This document shows, one piece after another, positions 38,952 to 48,129 of a stretch of DNA of 64,000 nt. Origin of the DNA: Acinetobacter tjernbergiae DSM 14971 = CIP 107465 (lineage in GTDB: Bacteria; Pseudomonadota; Gammaproteobacteria; Pseudomonadales; Moraxellaceae). The stretch spans positions 92,388 to 156,387 of the forward strand of contig NZ_KB894359.1 of assembly GCF_000374425.1 (NCBI RefSeq), given 5' to 3'. The notes below the pieces were generated by a model. It was not told the origin of the DNA. It searched no databases and was given only the letters and a program-made list of their open reading frames with translations. A program made the position numbers and the translations under genes. Positions within the stretch are counted from its first letter, which is position 1. Each line of letters starts with the position of its first letter.

Positions 38952-38986
38952 AATAAAGCGACTAATATTAGTCGCTTTATTTTTAT
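38952..38986. terminator. Bidirectional terminator csrA / rnhB
   Basis: AATAAAGCGACTAA and TTAGTCGCTTTATT form a 14-bp stem with a 2-base loop and flanking T/A runs between convergent genes. Confidence 0.92.
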
Positions 38987-39007
38987 TTCAGAGATTTATA
39001 TTTTAAT

Positions 39008-39577
39008 TTACAGCAAGTTTAGAGCTCTTTTTACTGGTGCATAACTACGGCGATGTTGATCAATCACGCCATGTGCAGCAATTGCTTCAAAATGAGCTTT
39101 TGTTGGATAGCCTTTATGCTTAGCAAAACCATAATTTGGGTATTGTTGATCAAGTTCATACATCTGACGATCACGGGTAACTTTTGCCAAAATACTTGCT
39201 GCACTAATCTCAGCATGGCTCGCATCTCCACCGACAATCGCTTCACACGAAATTTCTATTCCTTTCGGAATTTGGTTGCCATCCACAATCACTTTTTCAG
39301 GCTGAATCTTTAAGCTTTCTACTGCACGGCGCATTGCCAAAAATGTCGCTTGTAAAATATTAAACTCATCAATTTCAGTATGTGTCGCTTCTGCAATTGA
39401 CCAAGCCAGTGCTTTTTCTTGTATTTCTAGAAAAAGTTTTTCACGTTTTTTTTCAGTCAATTTTTTAGAGTCATTCAAACCTTCAATTGGGTTATTGGGA
39501 TCTAAAATCACTGCGGCAGCCACCACTGAACCAATTAAGGGACCTCGCCCTGCCTCATCTACACCAGCAATAAACAT
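39008..39577 (-). CDS. rnhB: Ribonuclease HII
   Basis: About 189 residues from the ATG at 39577 ([20 protein letters not shown]); ATG 39589 would add four residues. It removes ribonucleotides from DNA. Catalytic acids: Asp-Glu in [10 protein letters not shown], Asp in [10 protein letters not shown] near residue 101, and Asp in [19 protein letters not shown] near 120. The family block [17 protein letters not shown] is present. Normal length. Confidence 0.95.
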   Translation of the reverse strand: MFIAGVDEAGRGPLIGSVVAAAVILDPNNPIEGLNDSKKLTEKKREKLFLEIQEKALAWSIAEATHTEIDEFNILQATFLAMRRAVESLKIQPEKVIVDGNQIPKGIEISCEAIVGGDASHAEISAASILAKVTRDRQMYELDQQYPNYGFAKHKGYPTKAHFEAIAAHGVIDQHRRSYAPVKRALNLL

Positions 39578-39637
39578 TATACTACTCACAAAAAATTAGC
39601 CGCGTATCGCAGCTAATCAAAACTTATTCAAACCATA

Positions 39638-40003
39638 CTATTTTAGCACTTCTGATACACAAGCATTCATGGTTTTTGCAACAGCAACACCTGTTAACGT
39701 TGTTCTTGCTTTCGAATCAACAGCTGCTAAAGCAAGCTCAGAGGGTGATAATACTGTAGGTGCATTTTTACCAACACATTTACAAATCTGCGACTTCTTT
39801 TGTTGTTTCTGATCATGACTCATTAACTTCGCTGCAATTTTCCACGCTGCAAAATCATCCAGATCATGTTTACATTTTGTTTGTGCTACAAATTGTATTG
39901 CTGACGTCCCCATTTTCAATTTAGTTGGTTCGGCACTTTGTGCGTCAACACACGCCAATAAGGCAAAGAAAGAGAAAATAATAAAAAATTTGTTCTTATT
40001 CAT
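39638..40003 (-). CDS. Exported Cys-containing small protein, paralogue A
   Basis: 121 residues with a signal peptide (FFIIFSFFALLACVDAQSA; LLAC could be a lipobox or AQSA a cleavage site). The mature domain shares its pattern with the protein at 40149-40523: a KC pair, WK-A--LM, a C-CVGKNAP element, then LALAAVDSKARTTLTGVAVA and NACVSEVLK at the end. Four conserved Cys suggest two disulfides in the periplasm. The two genes are about 145 bases apart and look like a tandem duplication. Family and function unknown. Confidence 0.75.
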   Translation of the reverse strand: MNKNKFFIIFSFFALLACVDAQSAEPTKLKMGTSAIQFVAQTKCKHDLDDFAAWKIAAKLMSHDQKQQKKSQICKCVGKNAPTVLSPSELALAAVDSKARTTLTGVAVAKTMNACVSEVLK

Positions 40004-40148
40004 ATAAAACCTATTCTAAAGGTAAGTATTTTTATAATTTAATCATATAAATTTATTAGCAAGATCTCTAATTACAAGACTATATCAATTTCATATAAAA
40101 AAGCAGAACCAAGTCAAACCTAGCTCTGCTCAGCGTATTTCATCAGAA

Positions 40149-40523
40149 TTATTTCTTCAATACTTCTGCGACACAGGCATTTACTGTTTCAGAAACAACT
40201 TGATTCACAATCGTTGCACGTGCCGTAGGGTCAAGCGCGGCTGTTGCCAATTCAATCGTCGTTACACTATTTGGTGCTTTTTCACTGACACAGCCACATA
40301 CATTCGTCTGAATGTTTTCACGTTGCTCAGATGTCATTAAACGAGTTGCTGTTTTCCATGCAGGTAATGTATTGATCTCATTAATACATTTCGCATTCAC
40401 TGCAATTTTTAATGCCGTCACACCCAACTGCTGAGATGTTGTTGCAGCGGTATTATTGGTATTAGGTGCAACACATCCATTTAAAGCAAATAGCATAGGC
40501 ACAATAAATAATAATTTTTTCAC
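40149..40523 (-). CDS. Exported Cys-containing lipoprotein, paralogue B
   Basis: 124 residues. A signal peptide with the lipobox ALNGC is clearer than in the downstream paralogue. The domain repeats the same order: NAKCINEI, LPAWKTATRLMTSEQRE, NVCGCVSEKAPN, TIELATAALDPTARAT and ETVNACVAEVLKK. Because both copies keep all four core Cys, the fold is probably disulfide-bonded. No enzymatic motif is seen. It is upstream of paralogue A on the minus strand. Confidence 0.75.
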   Translation of the reverse strand: MKKLLFIVPMLFALNGCVAPNTNNTAATTSQQLGVTALKIAVNAKCINEINTLPAWKTATRLMTSEQRENIQTNVCGCVSEKAPNSVTTIELATAALDPTARATIVNQVVSETVNACVAEVLKK

Positions 40524-40739
40524 GAACTCAAACCTGTATCCAAAATTTTGGCAGGCATATTGTGCCTAAAGCGCTGCTTGAAAGAAATGACTGTGTAGAT
40601 TCTTTACATAATATAACAATGACGTTGCATCCCACTTACTGTTCCAAGCATAAAACGCTCTGTTACATATACACTGTATATCCAGAAAAATGAGCTATTT
40701 AAAATTGAAAGACTCATATCTCACCGCTAGGATGTTGCG

Positions 40740-41294
40740 ATGTCAACCTCAGCACAATATTACACACGCACAGCGCAAATTTTACACTGGCTGATGGCGG
40801 CTATTTTTATCACCGCTTGGCTGATCGGCTTTTATAGTGGTAATTTTCTCAGCTATGACGTTGATGGAAGCTTTAAAGGGAACGTTATTACACTACATAA
40901 AAATATAGCGACCACCATTATCTTTCTGGTTATGATTCGAATTTTTTGGCGTTATACCCACCCTGCACCACAGCTACCTGACACAATGTCTCCGACCATG
41001 AAAATATTGGCACATGTTGGGCATTTCTTATTATATCTCATGCTACTCGCACTACCCATTACAGGCTGTTTATTTAGTTGGAGTGCTGGACACCCTGCCC
41101 CTGTTTTATATTTGTTTGAAATTCCACGCTTAGTGCAAGACAATCCTGATCTTCTTGAAATCGTGAAACCCTTACATATCTACTTATCATGGTTTGCAGG
41201 TCTACTCATTGCTGGACACGCTTTAGCTGCAATTAAACACCATGTTATTGACAAAGATAATGTCTTAATGAGCATGCTACGTCAGCCTAAATAA
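40740..41294 (+). CDS. Cytochrome b561-family protein
   Basis: 184 residues with four transmembrane helices. Heme-b His candidates lie in QILHWLMAAIF (residue 16), TLHKNIATTIIF, LAHVGHFLLYLML and IAGHALAAIKHHV. This is the YodB/CybB type of membrane cytochrome that exchanges electrons between quinone and other carriers, in some species with superoxide. The 217-base gap upstream separates it from the divergent lipoprotein gene. Confidence 0.88.
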   Translation: MSTSAQYYTRTAQILHWLMAAIFITAWLIGFYSGNFLSYDVDGSFKGNVITLHKNIATTIIFLVMIRIFWRYTHPAPQLPDTMSPTMKILAHVGHFLLYLMLLALPITGCLFSWSAGHPAPVLYLFEIPRLVQDNPDLLEIVKPLHIYLSWFAGLLIAGHALAAIKHHVIDKDNVLMSMLRQPK

Positions 41295-41306
41295 ATCTTG
41301 ATGTGT

Positions 41307-41337
41307 AAAAAAACCGCTTCATCAGCGGTTTTTTTGA
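41307..41337. terminator. Bidirectional terminator
   Basis: AACCGCT-TCATC-AGCGGTT with A and T runs on the two sides, between convergent cytochrome b561 and add. Confidence 0.92.
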
Positions 41338-41338
41338 T

Positions 41339-42409
<1,071 letters not shown>

Positions 42410-42418
42410 TTAAATGGC

Positions 42419-43738
42419 TTAGCCACCAAATGCAATAAATTTAAATACCCACAGTGCAGCAATAATCCAAACCATGTAAGGAACTGTTTTTGCTTTGCCT
42501 GTAAATAATTTTACTAATGCATAACTAATAAAGCCCATTGCAATACCATCCGCAATTGAATAGGTAAATGGCATGAATACAATCGTTAAAAATGCAGGCA
42601 CTGCTTCAGTAATATCATCCCAATCAATATGTGTGATTCCTTGAATCATCAACACACCGATGAACAACAACGCAGGGGCTGTCGCAAAACTTGGAACAGA
42701 TTGCGCTAATGGTGCTAAGAATAAACAACAGATAAATAACAATGCAACGACAACGGCAGTCAAACCCGTACGACCACCCGCAGCAACACCCGATGCAGAT
42801 TCAATATACGGTGTTGTTGAAGACGTACCTAATGCGGCACCTGCAACAATCGCAGTTGAATCAGCAAATAAAGCTTTCTTCAAACGCGGTAATTTACCAT
42901 CTTGTAGCAATCCTGCACGGTGCGACACGCCAACCAAAGTACCCGTACTGTCAAATAAATCCACAATAAAGAAGACGAAAATCACGCCAACCATACTGCT
43001 CGTAAACAGACCTTCAAAATCCATTTGCATAAATGTTGGTGCAATCGATGGAATCTGTCCAACCACACCTTTAAATTCATTTAAGCCTAAAGCCGTTGCG
43101 ATTGCTGTAACTGCGAGAATACTAATAATGATCGCACCACGAACTTTTAACTGGTGTAAAACGACAATCATTAAAAAGCCAAATAAAGCCAGTAAAACCG
43201 TAGGTTGCTTGATATTTCCTAAACCCACTAAAGTCGCTGGATTATCAACAATAATTCCTGCATTTTTGAGTGCAATTAAGGCAAGAAATAAACCAATACC
43301 GCCACCAATCGCAAATTTAAGTGACATCGGAATTGCATTCACAATCGCTTCACGGATTTTAAAGAAGCTTATTGCTAAGAAAACTAAACCTGAAACAAAA
43401 ACAGCCGCAAGTGCAGTTTGCCAAGGCACTCCCATCCCTAAACAGACAGAATAGGTAAAATAGGCATTTAAGCCCATACCTGGTGCAAGTGCGATAGGAT
43501 AGTTCGCAACAATCCCCATAACCAAACACCCAATAGCAGCAGCTAAACAGGTCGCAACAAACACAGCACCATGATCCATTCCTGTTTCGGAAAGAATAAG
43601 TGGGTTTACAATAATGATGTAACACATAGTCAAAAATGTGGTCACACCTGCTAAAACTTCTGTTCTAAAGTTGGTTTTGTTCTCACTTAATTTAAATAAG
43701 CGTTCCAAAACACCAACCGAAGTATTAGGCGTTGTCAT
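42419..43738 (-). CDS. NCS2-family adenine/hypoxanthine/guanine permease
   Basis: 439 residues, about 13-14 membrane helices. The family pattern of the AzgA/PbuG branch is clear: TNFRTEVLAGVTTFLTMCYI near residue 20, NYPIALAPGMGLNAYFTY near 86, and FVDLFDSTGTLVGVSHRAG (read as VDLFDSTGTLVG) near 262. Substrate is inferred from family; hypoxanthine, guanine or adenine are likely. It is upstream of add on the same strand. No purine riboswitch was found in its leader. Confidence 0.92.
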   Translation of the reverse strand: MTTPNTSVGVLERLFKLSENKTNFRTEVLAGVTTFLTMCYIIIVNPLILSETGMDHGAVFVATCLAAAIGCLVMGIVANYPIALAPGMGLNAYFTYSVCLGMGVPWQTALAAVFVSGLVFLAISFFKIREAIVNAIPMSLKFAIGGGIGLFLALIALKNAGIIVDNPATLVGLGNIKQPTVLLALFGFLMIVVLHQLKVRGAIIISILAVTAIATALGLNEFKGVVGQIPSIAPTFMQMDFEGLFTSSMVGVIFVFFIVDLFDSTGTLVGVSHRAGLLQDGKLPRLKKALFADSTAIVAGAALGTSSTTPYIESASGVAAGGRTGLTAVVVALLFICCLFLAPLAQSVPSFATAPALLFIGVLMIQGITHIDWDDITEAVPAFLTIVFMPFTYSIADGIAMGFISYALVKLFTGKAKTVPYMVWIIAALWVFKFIAFGG

Positions 43739-43908
43739 AACATAGCACCTGTTAAAATCTGAGATCTTAGGACTTGAAATTTGTACTCTTGCATTTCAAT
43801 CTTTTTTGAATATATGAAATGCTAGACAAGACAACAAAGCAATCTACATGCCAGTTAAACCGTTGTAATTGCAACAAGATATACAAATTTAATCCGCTAT
43901 CAAAATGT

Positions 43909-43940
43909 AAAAAGCTGCATAACGAGATGCAGCTTTTTAT
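43909..43940. terminator. Hairpin terminator
   Basis: AAAAAGCTGCAT-AACGAG-ATGCAGCTTTTT, perfect 12-bp stem. It lies downstream of the frameshifted peptide gene at 44046 and may end its transcript. Confidence 0.88.
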
Positions 43941-44045
43941 TTAATGGTAAATATTTTAGCAGATTCTATCGAAAACTTGAGTATCACCACATAAAAAAAG
44001 CCGAAGCTAATTATTCGAATGCTATTTATGCACTCGTATTTATCA

Positions 44046-44242
44046 TTACTGATTTTGTTGATACGATGTTAAACGCGAGTGCTTCACATAATTTGGATTA
44101 TGTTGGATTGTATTCAAGCTATGTTCAGCATCATTGACAATTCTAATAAGTTCTTGGCGTTTTTTGTATGAGCATCTACATATGCTGCATAACCCAAAAA
44201 AAATACAGAACTAACAACAAGCAATGAAAGTAATATCTTCAT
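44046..44242 (-). pseudogene. Small exported peptide gene broken (or shifted) at an A-AAA-AAC heptamer
   Basis: From the ATG at 44242 one reads MKILLSLLVVSSVFFLGYAA, a clear signal sequence, then YVDAHTKNAKNLLE, and a stop (TGA) at 44114 after 42 residues. After a minus-one shift at the heptamer A AAA AAC (44165-44159) the frame continues RQELIRIVNDAEHSLNTIQH and on to a TAA at 44046, giving about 65 residues in total. The second half looks protein-like (helical, polar). Either a base was lost in the poly-A run or the ribosome shifts there. I do not recognise the family. Confidence 0.55.
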
Positions 44243-44671
44243 TATTATTATCTCTATTGTATACTTTTCTTCAATACTAACAAAAATGAGAACAAATTAA
44301 CATTTTATAATCACAAATTAAAAATAGGTCACAATTATACGATTATTTATAAATTAAAATTGTACATTTTTCATCCATTTAAATAATAAATTATTTAACT
44401 CCCTAATGCAATTGCATTTTATATAATTCAATGAGATAGGTTGAAATTTAAGCAATTTTTTTAACGTTTGGTAAAATATTTATCTTAACTAAGATATCTA
44501 CAAAGAGGCATTTTTACTTAGAACCAAAAGCAATTGAGTAAAAACAATAAATAAAAATATATAAAAATTAATTTTTTCAATGACTTATATAAATAAAAAT
44601 ATATTCTCATATTAAAAATAGATTTTCAACTTTGGCCAATCCTAGTCCTTACAACTTACCTTATATGAAGT
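44243..44671. other. AT-rich gene-free stretch
   Basis: About 430 bases of very AT-rich sequence without a credible ORF. It presumably contains the promoter of the small peptide gene (minus strand). No repeats larger than simple A/T runs are seen until the hexanucleotide tract at 44687. Confidence 0.5.
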
Positions 44672-44896
44672 ATGAGCAAAAGCTTAGAACAAGAACAAGA
44701 ACAAGAACAAGAACAAGAACAAGAACAAGAACAAGAACAAGAACAAGAACAAGAACAAGAACAAGAAAAGTATCAAATTTATCATAAGCTACTTTCCTTG
44801 TTAAATTATTTTCTACTGCGTATAAAAGCTTTATTGGTAATATTCAGAAGGCTTATTCTCTGCTCTCCATTTCGCTTCAGCTTTTGTATTGGGTAA
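44672..44896 (+). CDS. Possible 74-residue (Glu-Gln)13 repeat protein
   Basis: Beginning at ATG 44672, MSKSL is followed by thirteen Glu-Gln pairs, then EKYQIYHK and a basic hydrophobic tail with LLSLLNYFLL. The last 66 bases overlap the tautomerase gene on the other strand. There is no good ribosome-binding site and no promoter is obvious, so this may be only a repeat-driven ORF. Reported because the repeat tract itself is real. Confidence 0.25.
   Translation: MSKSLEQEQEQEQEQEQEQEQEQEQEQEQEQEKYQIYHKLLSLLNYFLLRIKALLVIFRRLILCSPFRFSFCIG
44687..44764 (+). repeat. Hexanucleotide tandem repeat (GAACAA)13
   Basis: Thirteen perfect copies of GAACAA (78 bases). Copy-number change by six bases would not shift any frame but would alter spacing or a Glu-Gln tract. 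It lies 67 bases after the end of the tautomerase gene. Confidence 0.95.
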
Positions 44897-45256
44897 AGGC
44901 GGCTTAAAACCATTAATTGTCCATAAATCAAATGATGTTTCATTGACATGTAATTCCCAACGGAATCCTCTCTCATGAACGTATGGATTTAAAACCTGTG
45001 TACAACCTTGCAAAAATTGCTGTTGAGCTTCTGGAGAAGTGAGTGAGCGTGCGATATGGTCAATCGCAACACGAACAAAGTCATTACTCTCTTGCCCACC
45101 GATATAACAAGTTGTTGGCGCTATCGGATGGAAAAAAACATTTACATAAAATTTTGGCAAAAATGATGAATATAGTTCGGTGATGTTTTGTGCAAGTTGT
45201 TGCTTATCTGCATCATTAAAAGCATTTTCAGGATGATATATTTTCCACATTGGCAT
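44831..45256 (-). CDS. Tautomerase-family protein (cis-CaaD-like, Tautomerase_3)
   Basis: 141 residues. Removal of Met1 exposes Pro1 (M-PMWKIYHPENAF), the catalytic base of the tautomerase superfamily. The FYVNVFFHPIAPTTCYIGGQ and FVRVAIDHIARSL blocks supply the family's arginines, and FRWELHVNETSFDLW near the C-terminus the acidic residue. This length fits the cis-3-chloroacrylic acid dehalogenase-like group; the natural substrate is unknown. It is 44 bases downstream of an SDR gene on the same strand and probably in the same operon. Confidence 0.85.
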   Translation of the reverse strand: MPMWKIYHPENAFNDADKQQLAQNITELYSSFLPKFYVNVFFHPIAPTTCYIGGQESNDFVRVAIDHIARSLTSPEAQQQFLQGCTQVLNPYVHERGFRWELHVNETSFDLWTINGFKPPLPNTKAEAKWRAENKPSEYYQ

Positions 45257-45300
45257 ATCAAATTACTCTTATATTTAAATTAAAGTTTATTCACATTGGT

Positions 45301-46083
45301 TTATAGATAACGTGAAGGGATAGCATTCGATTGTGTTAATCCCTTTACCAAAATTCCTCGTGAAATTTCATATTTTTCCCATAAAGACATATCTTCTAAA
45401 TTAGGAAAAATAACGTCTTCTCCCTGATCTAATGCAATCAGTGCAGTCTCAACAAGCGTTTCTGGTTGCATGAATAATGATTCTGGGAATGGTGCTGGAG
45501 TATGAGTAAAAAACTCCGTTTTGACGGGTCCTGGCATGATCACTTGAACCTTAACCGATGAAGTTTTGAATTCTGCTTGTAAGGCTTTAGAGAAATTCAA
45601 TACATATGCTTTAGAACCACTATAAGCACCTGCACCAGCAACAGGCATTGCAGCAAGAATGGAGCCGATATTGATAATATTGCCTGATTGTTGTTGGCTA
45701 AAACGTTTAGCGGCAGCTAAAGATAATTGAGTCAATGCAATGACGTTCACTAGTAACATCTGAACAACCGATTGAGGATTGACCTGCTGACTGGTTCCTA
45801 GAGCCCCCAAACCAGCGCAGTTTACGAGCATATCCAATTGATCAACATCCCGAATACAATTACATATCCACTCCAACTCTACTGGGCTGGCTAAATCTGC
45901 AACGATAACTTCCACATTTTTTGCATATTTTTGTTTTAATTCTAGTGCTAATTGCTGGAGTCGCTCCTCACGACGAGCCACTAAAATTAGATGATATCCT
46001 CGACTGGCTAATTGATCTGCATAAGCAGCCCCAATACCTGAAGAGGCTCCTGTAACTAAAGCGGTTTTATTACTTAAAGTCAT
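45301..46083 (-). CDS. Short-chain dehydrogenase/reductase
   Basis: 260 residues. The cofactor-binding TGASSGIGAAYA is at residues 9-20, NCAG (VNCAGLGALG) near 88-97, the catalytic Ser in INIGSILAAM near 138, and Tyr-Lys in YSGSKAYVLN near 153-157. It fits the classical SDR group of the YqjQ/DltE type. ARREER after the second strand suggests NADP(H). Substrate unknown. It is divergent from the HxlR regulator and upstream of the tautomerase. Confidence 0.92.
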   Translation of the reverse strand: MTLSNKTALVTGASSGIGAAYADQLASRGYHLILVARREERLQQLALELKQKYAKNVEVIVADLASPVELEWICNCIRDVDQLDMLVNCAGLGALGTSQQVNPQSVVQMLLVNVIALTQLSLAAAKRFSQQQSGNIINIGSILAAMPVAGAGAYSGSKAYVLNFSKALQAEFKTSSVKVQVIMPGPVKTEFFTHTPAPFPESLFMQPETLVETALIALDQGEDVIFPNLEDMSLWEKYEISRGILVKGLTQSNAIPSRYL

Positions 46084-46105
46084 GCTCTCATTTCCTTTTA
46101 AAATT

Positions 46106-46160
46106 AACTCTTATAATTAGAGTATATGTGTTTTGAGTTTATAACTCTTATAATTAGAGT
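46106..46160. promoter_or_regulatory. Tandem operator for the HxlR regulator
   Basis: AACTCTTATAATTAGAGT occurs at 46106-46123 and again, exactly, at 46143-46160, 37 bases apart. Each copy is an imperfect palindrome with ACTCT/AGAGT arms. The pair lies in the divergent SDR/HxlR promoter region and contains TATAAT, so bound protein would cover the -10 elements. Confidence 0.75.
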
Positions 46161-46225
46161 TGTAAACATAAAGTTTTTAAATTAAGCTATTCATCTGAAA
46201 AATTAGAAAATATTTTTGGAGTTTT

Positions 46226-46747
46226 ATGAAATCAAATGATTTTGATGGTATGAACTGCCCGATCGCCAAAGTAATGAGTGCACTGAATGATCGCTGGGGC
46301 GTTTTGATTATGCGTGATTTATTATTAGGCTTACGACGATATGATGAGCTTAAAAACTCAACAAACATTACCAATGCAACACTTTCTGATCGGCTAAAAG
46401 TTCTTGAAAAAAATGGGCTTATCGAAAAAAAAATATATCAATTTAAGCCAGAACGTTATGAATATGTTCCAACCCCTAAAGGCCAGAAAATTGGTTTAGT
46501 TATTTTAATGATGCTGCAATTAGGTAATATATTTGATCAAGAGGAGCAAATTCCACCACAACTGATAGCTGTAGAAAAAAACAGCCATATACCTATTTCT
46601 TTCGCCATTATTAATTCAAAAACTCAAGCAATCGTGAACCCTCATCAAGTTGCGATTATCGCTGGACCTGTAGCTGATGAAAAAACACGCTGGCGATTGG
46701 AGCAAGCTCAGAAATATCAATCTGTTTCGAGAAACAATTATGATTGA
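46226..46747 (+). CDS. HxlR-family transcriptional regulator
   Basis: 173 residues. The winged helix-turn-helix of the HxlR family is plain: NCPIAKVMSALNDRWGVLIM at residues 10-29, RRYDELKNSTNITNATLSDR near 37-56, and the wing ERYEYVPTPKGQKIG near 77-91. The Cys at residue 11 is placed as in redox- or electrophile-sensing members (YodB, HypR, QorR), so sensing of aldehydes or quinones is possible. The C-terminus is longer than the usual 110-130 residues. It is divergent from the SDR-tautomerase operon, whose promoter it most likely controls. Confidence 0.9.
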   Translation: MKSNDFDGMNCPIAKVMSALNDRWGVLIMRDLLLGLRRYDELKNSTNITNATLSDRLKVLEKNGLIEKKIYQFKPERYEYVPTPKGQKIGLVILMMLQLGNIFDQEEQIPPQLIAVEKNSHIPISFAIINSKTQAIVNPHQVAIIAGPVADEKTRWRLEQAQKYQSVSRNNYD

Positions 46748-46942
46748 TATTAAACTCGCTTTACGTAGTGATAGAATCCTCTTTTAATAGATAGATTGCA
46801 GAATCAAACTTATACCTCCAAAACTTCACTGTTGTAAATCCAGTTAGATAACGCTATATCAAAGTTTTGCGAACATATTTTGGCATTGACTCCGCCATTC
46901 ATCTATTCCCTAAATTTATTATTTATACATTTTTTAAATGAA

Positions 46943-46974
46943 ATGACCTGATCACATCGATATGATCAGGTCAT
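46943..46974 (-). terminator. Terminator hairpin of the benzyl-alcohol operon
   Basis: ATGACCTGATCA and TGATCAGGTCAT form a perfect 12-bp stem over 8 bases, just after the areB stop. The T run beyond is weak. Confidence 0.75.
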
Positions 46975-46980
46975 CAAAAA

Positions 46981-48096
46981 TTAGCCAATTTTGATAATTG
47001 GCTTAAGGGTAACCCCTATTTGGCTATCTATAGCAGCTTGATTGATGTCATCAAAGGCATAGAACTTCACCAACTGATCAAACGGGAATTTACCTTGTTG
47101 ATATAGCGTGACCAACTCAGGAATAAATTTCTTCGGTGAACCACTGCCTTCAACTACACCCAGAATGGTTTTTCCACCGAGTAATAAATCATTCACATCA
47201 AACTGAGCAGTCGTACCTAAAGGTGGCGCGCCAACGACCGCGATTTTGCCTAAAATACCCAATGCATCAATACCCTGTTTTAAGATTTCAGGTCGTCCCG
47301 TTGATTCCAAAGCAAAATTGATCCCGCCACCCGTAATTTCCTTGATCGCAGCGACAGGATCTTGCGTTTTACTATTGATGACATGAGTTGCCCCCAATTG
47401 TTTGGCCAGTTCTAAACGAGATTCGACAATGTCGACGGCGATAATGATTGCAGCACCACACACTTTTGCCGCAAGCAATGCGCTTAAACCAACCGCACCC
47501 GCGCCCCATGTTACAAAGCTACTTGCTGGTGTGACTTTAAGTGCATTAATACATGCACCCGCACCCGTTTGAATGCCACAGCCTAAAGGTCCAAGTAACT
47601 CGATTGGTACATCTTTAGTGACTTTAACCGTATTATTTTCACGGCTTAAGGCATGGGTTGCAAAAGAGGACTGTGCAAAAAAGTGATCATGCACCACAGC
47701 ATGATCATGGGTACAAATTGCACTGTGCCCTTCTAGGTCAGCGCCACTAAAGTTGCGCCCAAAAAACTCTGCACAATAAGCCGGATTACCTGTATTACAC
47801 TGCGTACATTTCCCACAGTAACCATAGGTTAAAACCACGTGATCGCCCACTTGAAGATCAGTGACATTCGGGCCAATGGCCTCAATAATACCCGCCCCCT
47901 CATGTCCAAGCACCGCAGGCAGTGGCACAGGATAATATTGATCGCGGACAATTAAGTCGGTATGGCACATGCCTGTGGCAATCACTTTTACCAGTACTTC
48001 ATCGCCTTGGGGCTGGCGAATTTTAAGCGGTTGCAATTCAAAGTCTGCACCTTTACATGCAGTCACTGCGGCAATCATTTCTTTCATTTCGTTCAT
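46981..48096 (-). CDS. areB: Zinc-dependent aryl (benzyl) alcohol dehydrogenase
   Basis: 371 residues of the medium-chain Zn alcohol dehydrogenase family. The catalytic zinc Cys and His are in GMCHTDLIVRD and VLGHEGAG; the structural zinc Cys are in CGKCTQCNTGNPAYC near residues 93-107. The NAD-binding GAGAVGLSALLAAKV is near 201. The overall pattern and the adjacent benzaldehyde dehydrogenase match AreB of Acinetobacter baylyi, which oxidises benzyl alcohols to benzaldehydes. It is the last gene of the operon and follows areC after 33 bases. Confidence 0.88.
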   Translation of the reverse strand: MNEMKEMIAAVTACKGADFELQPLKIRQPQGDEVLVKVIATGMCHTDLIVRDQYYPVPLPAVLGHEGAGIIEAIGPNVTDLQVGDHVVLTYGYCGKCTQCNTGNPAYCAEFFGRNFSGADLEGHSAICTHDHAVVHDHFFAQSSFATHALSRENNTVKVTKDVPIELLGPLGCGIQTGAGACINALKVTPASSFVTWGAGAVGLSALLAAKVCGAAIIIAVDIVESRLELAKQLGATHVINSKTQDPVAAIKEITGGGINFALESTGRPEILKQGIDALGILGKIAVVGAPPLGTTAQFDVNDLLLGGKTILGVVEGSGSPKKFIPELVTLYQQGKFPFDQLVKFYAFDDINQAAIDSQIGVTLKPIIKIG

Positions 48097-48129
48097 GTAA
48101 TTACTTCCTGTAATGTGTCATTCAATTTA

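Noticed and set aside
42660..43454. 264-residue ORF on the plus strand
   Set aside because: Fully antisense to the purine permease, with low-complexity Asn/Lys/Thr composition; a shadow frame.
43739..43908. Purine riboswitch in the permease leader
   Set aside because: Read on the minus strand, the leader shows no purine-aptamer core and no suitable three-way junction.
44687..44764. CRISPR array
   Set aside because: The repeat unit is six bases without spacers; it is a simple tandem repeat.
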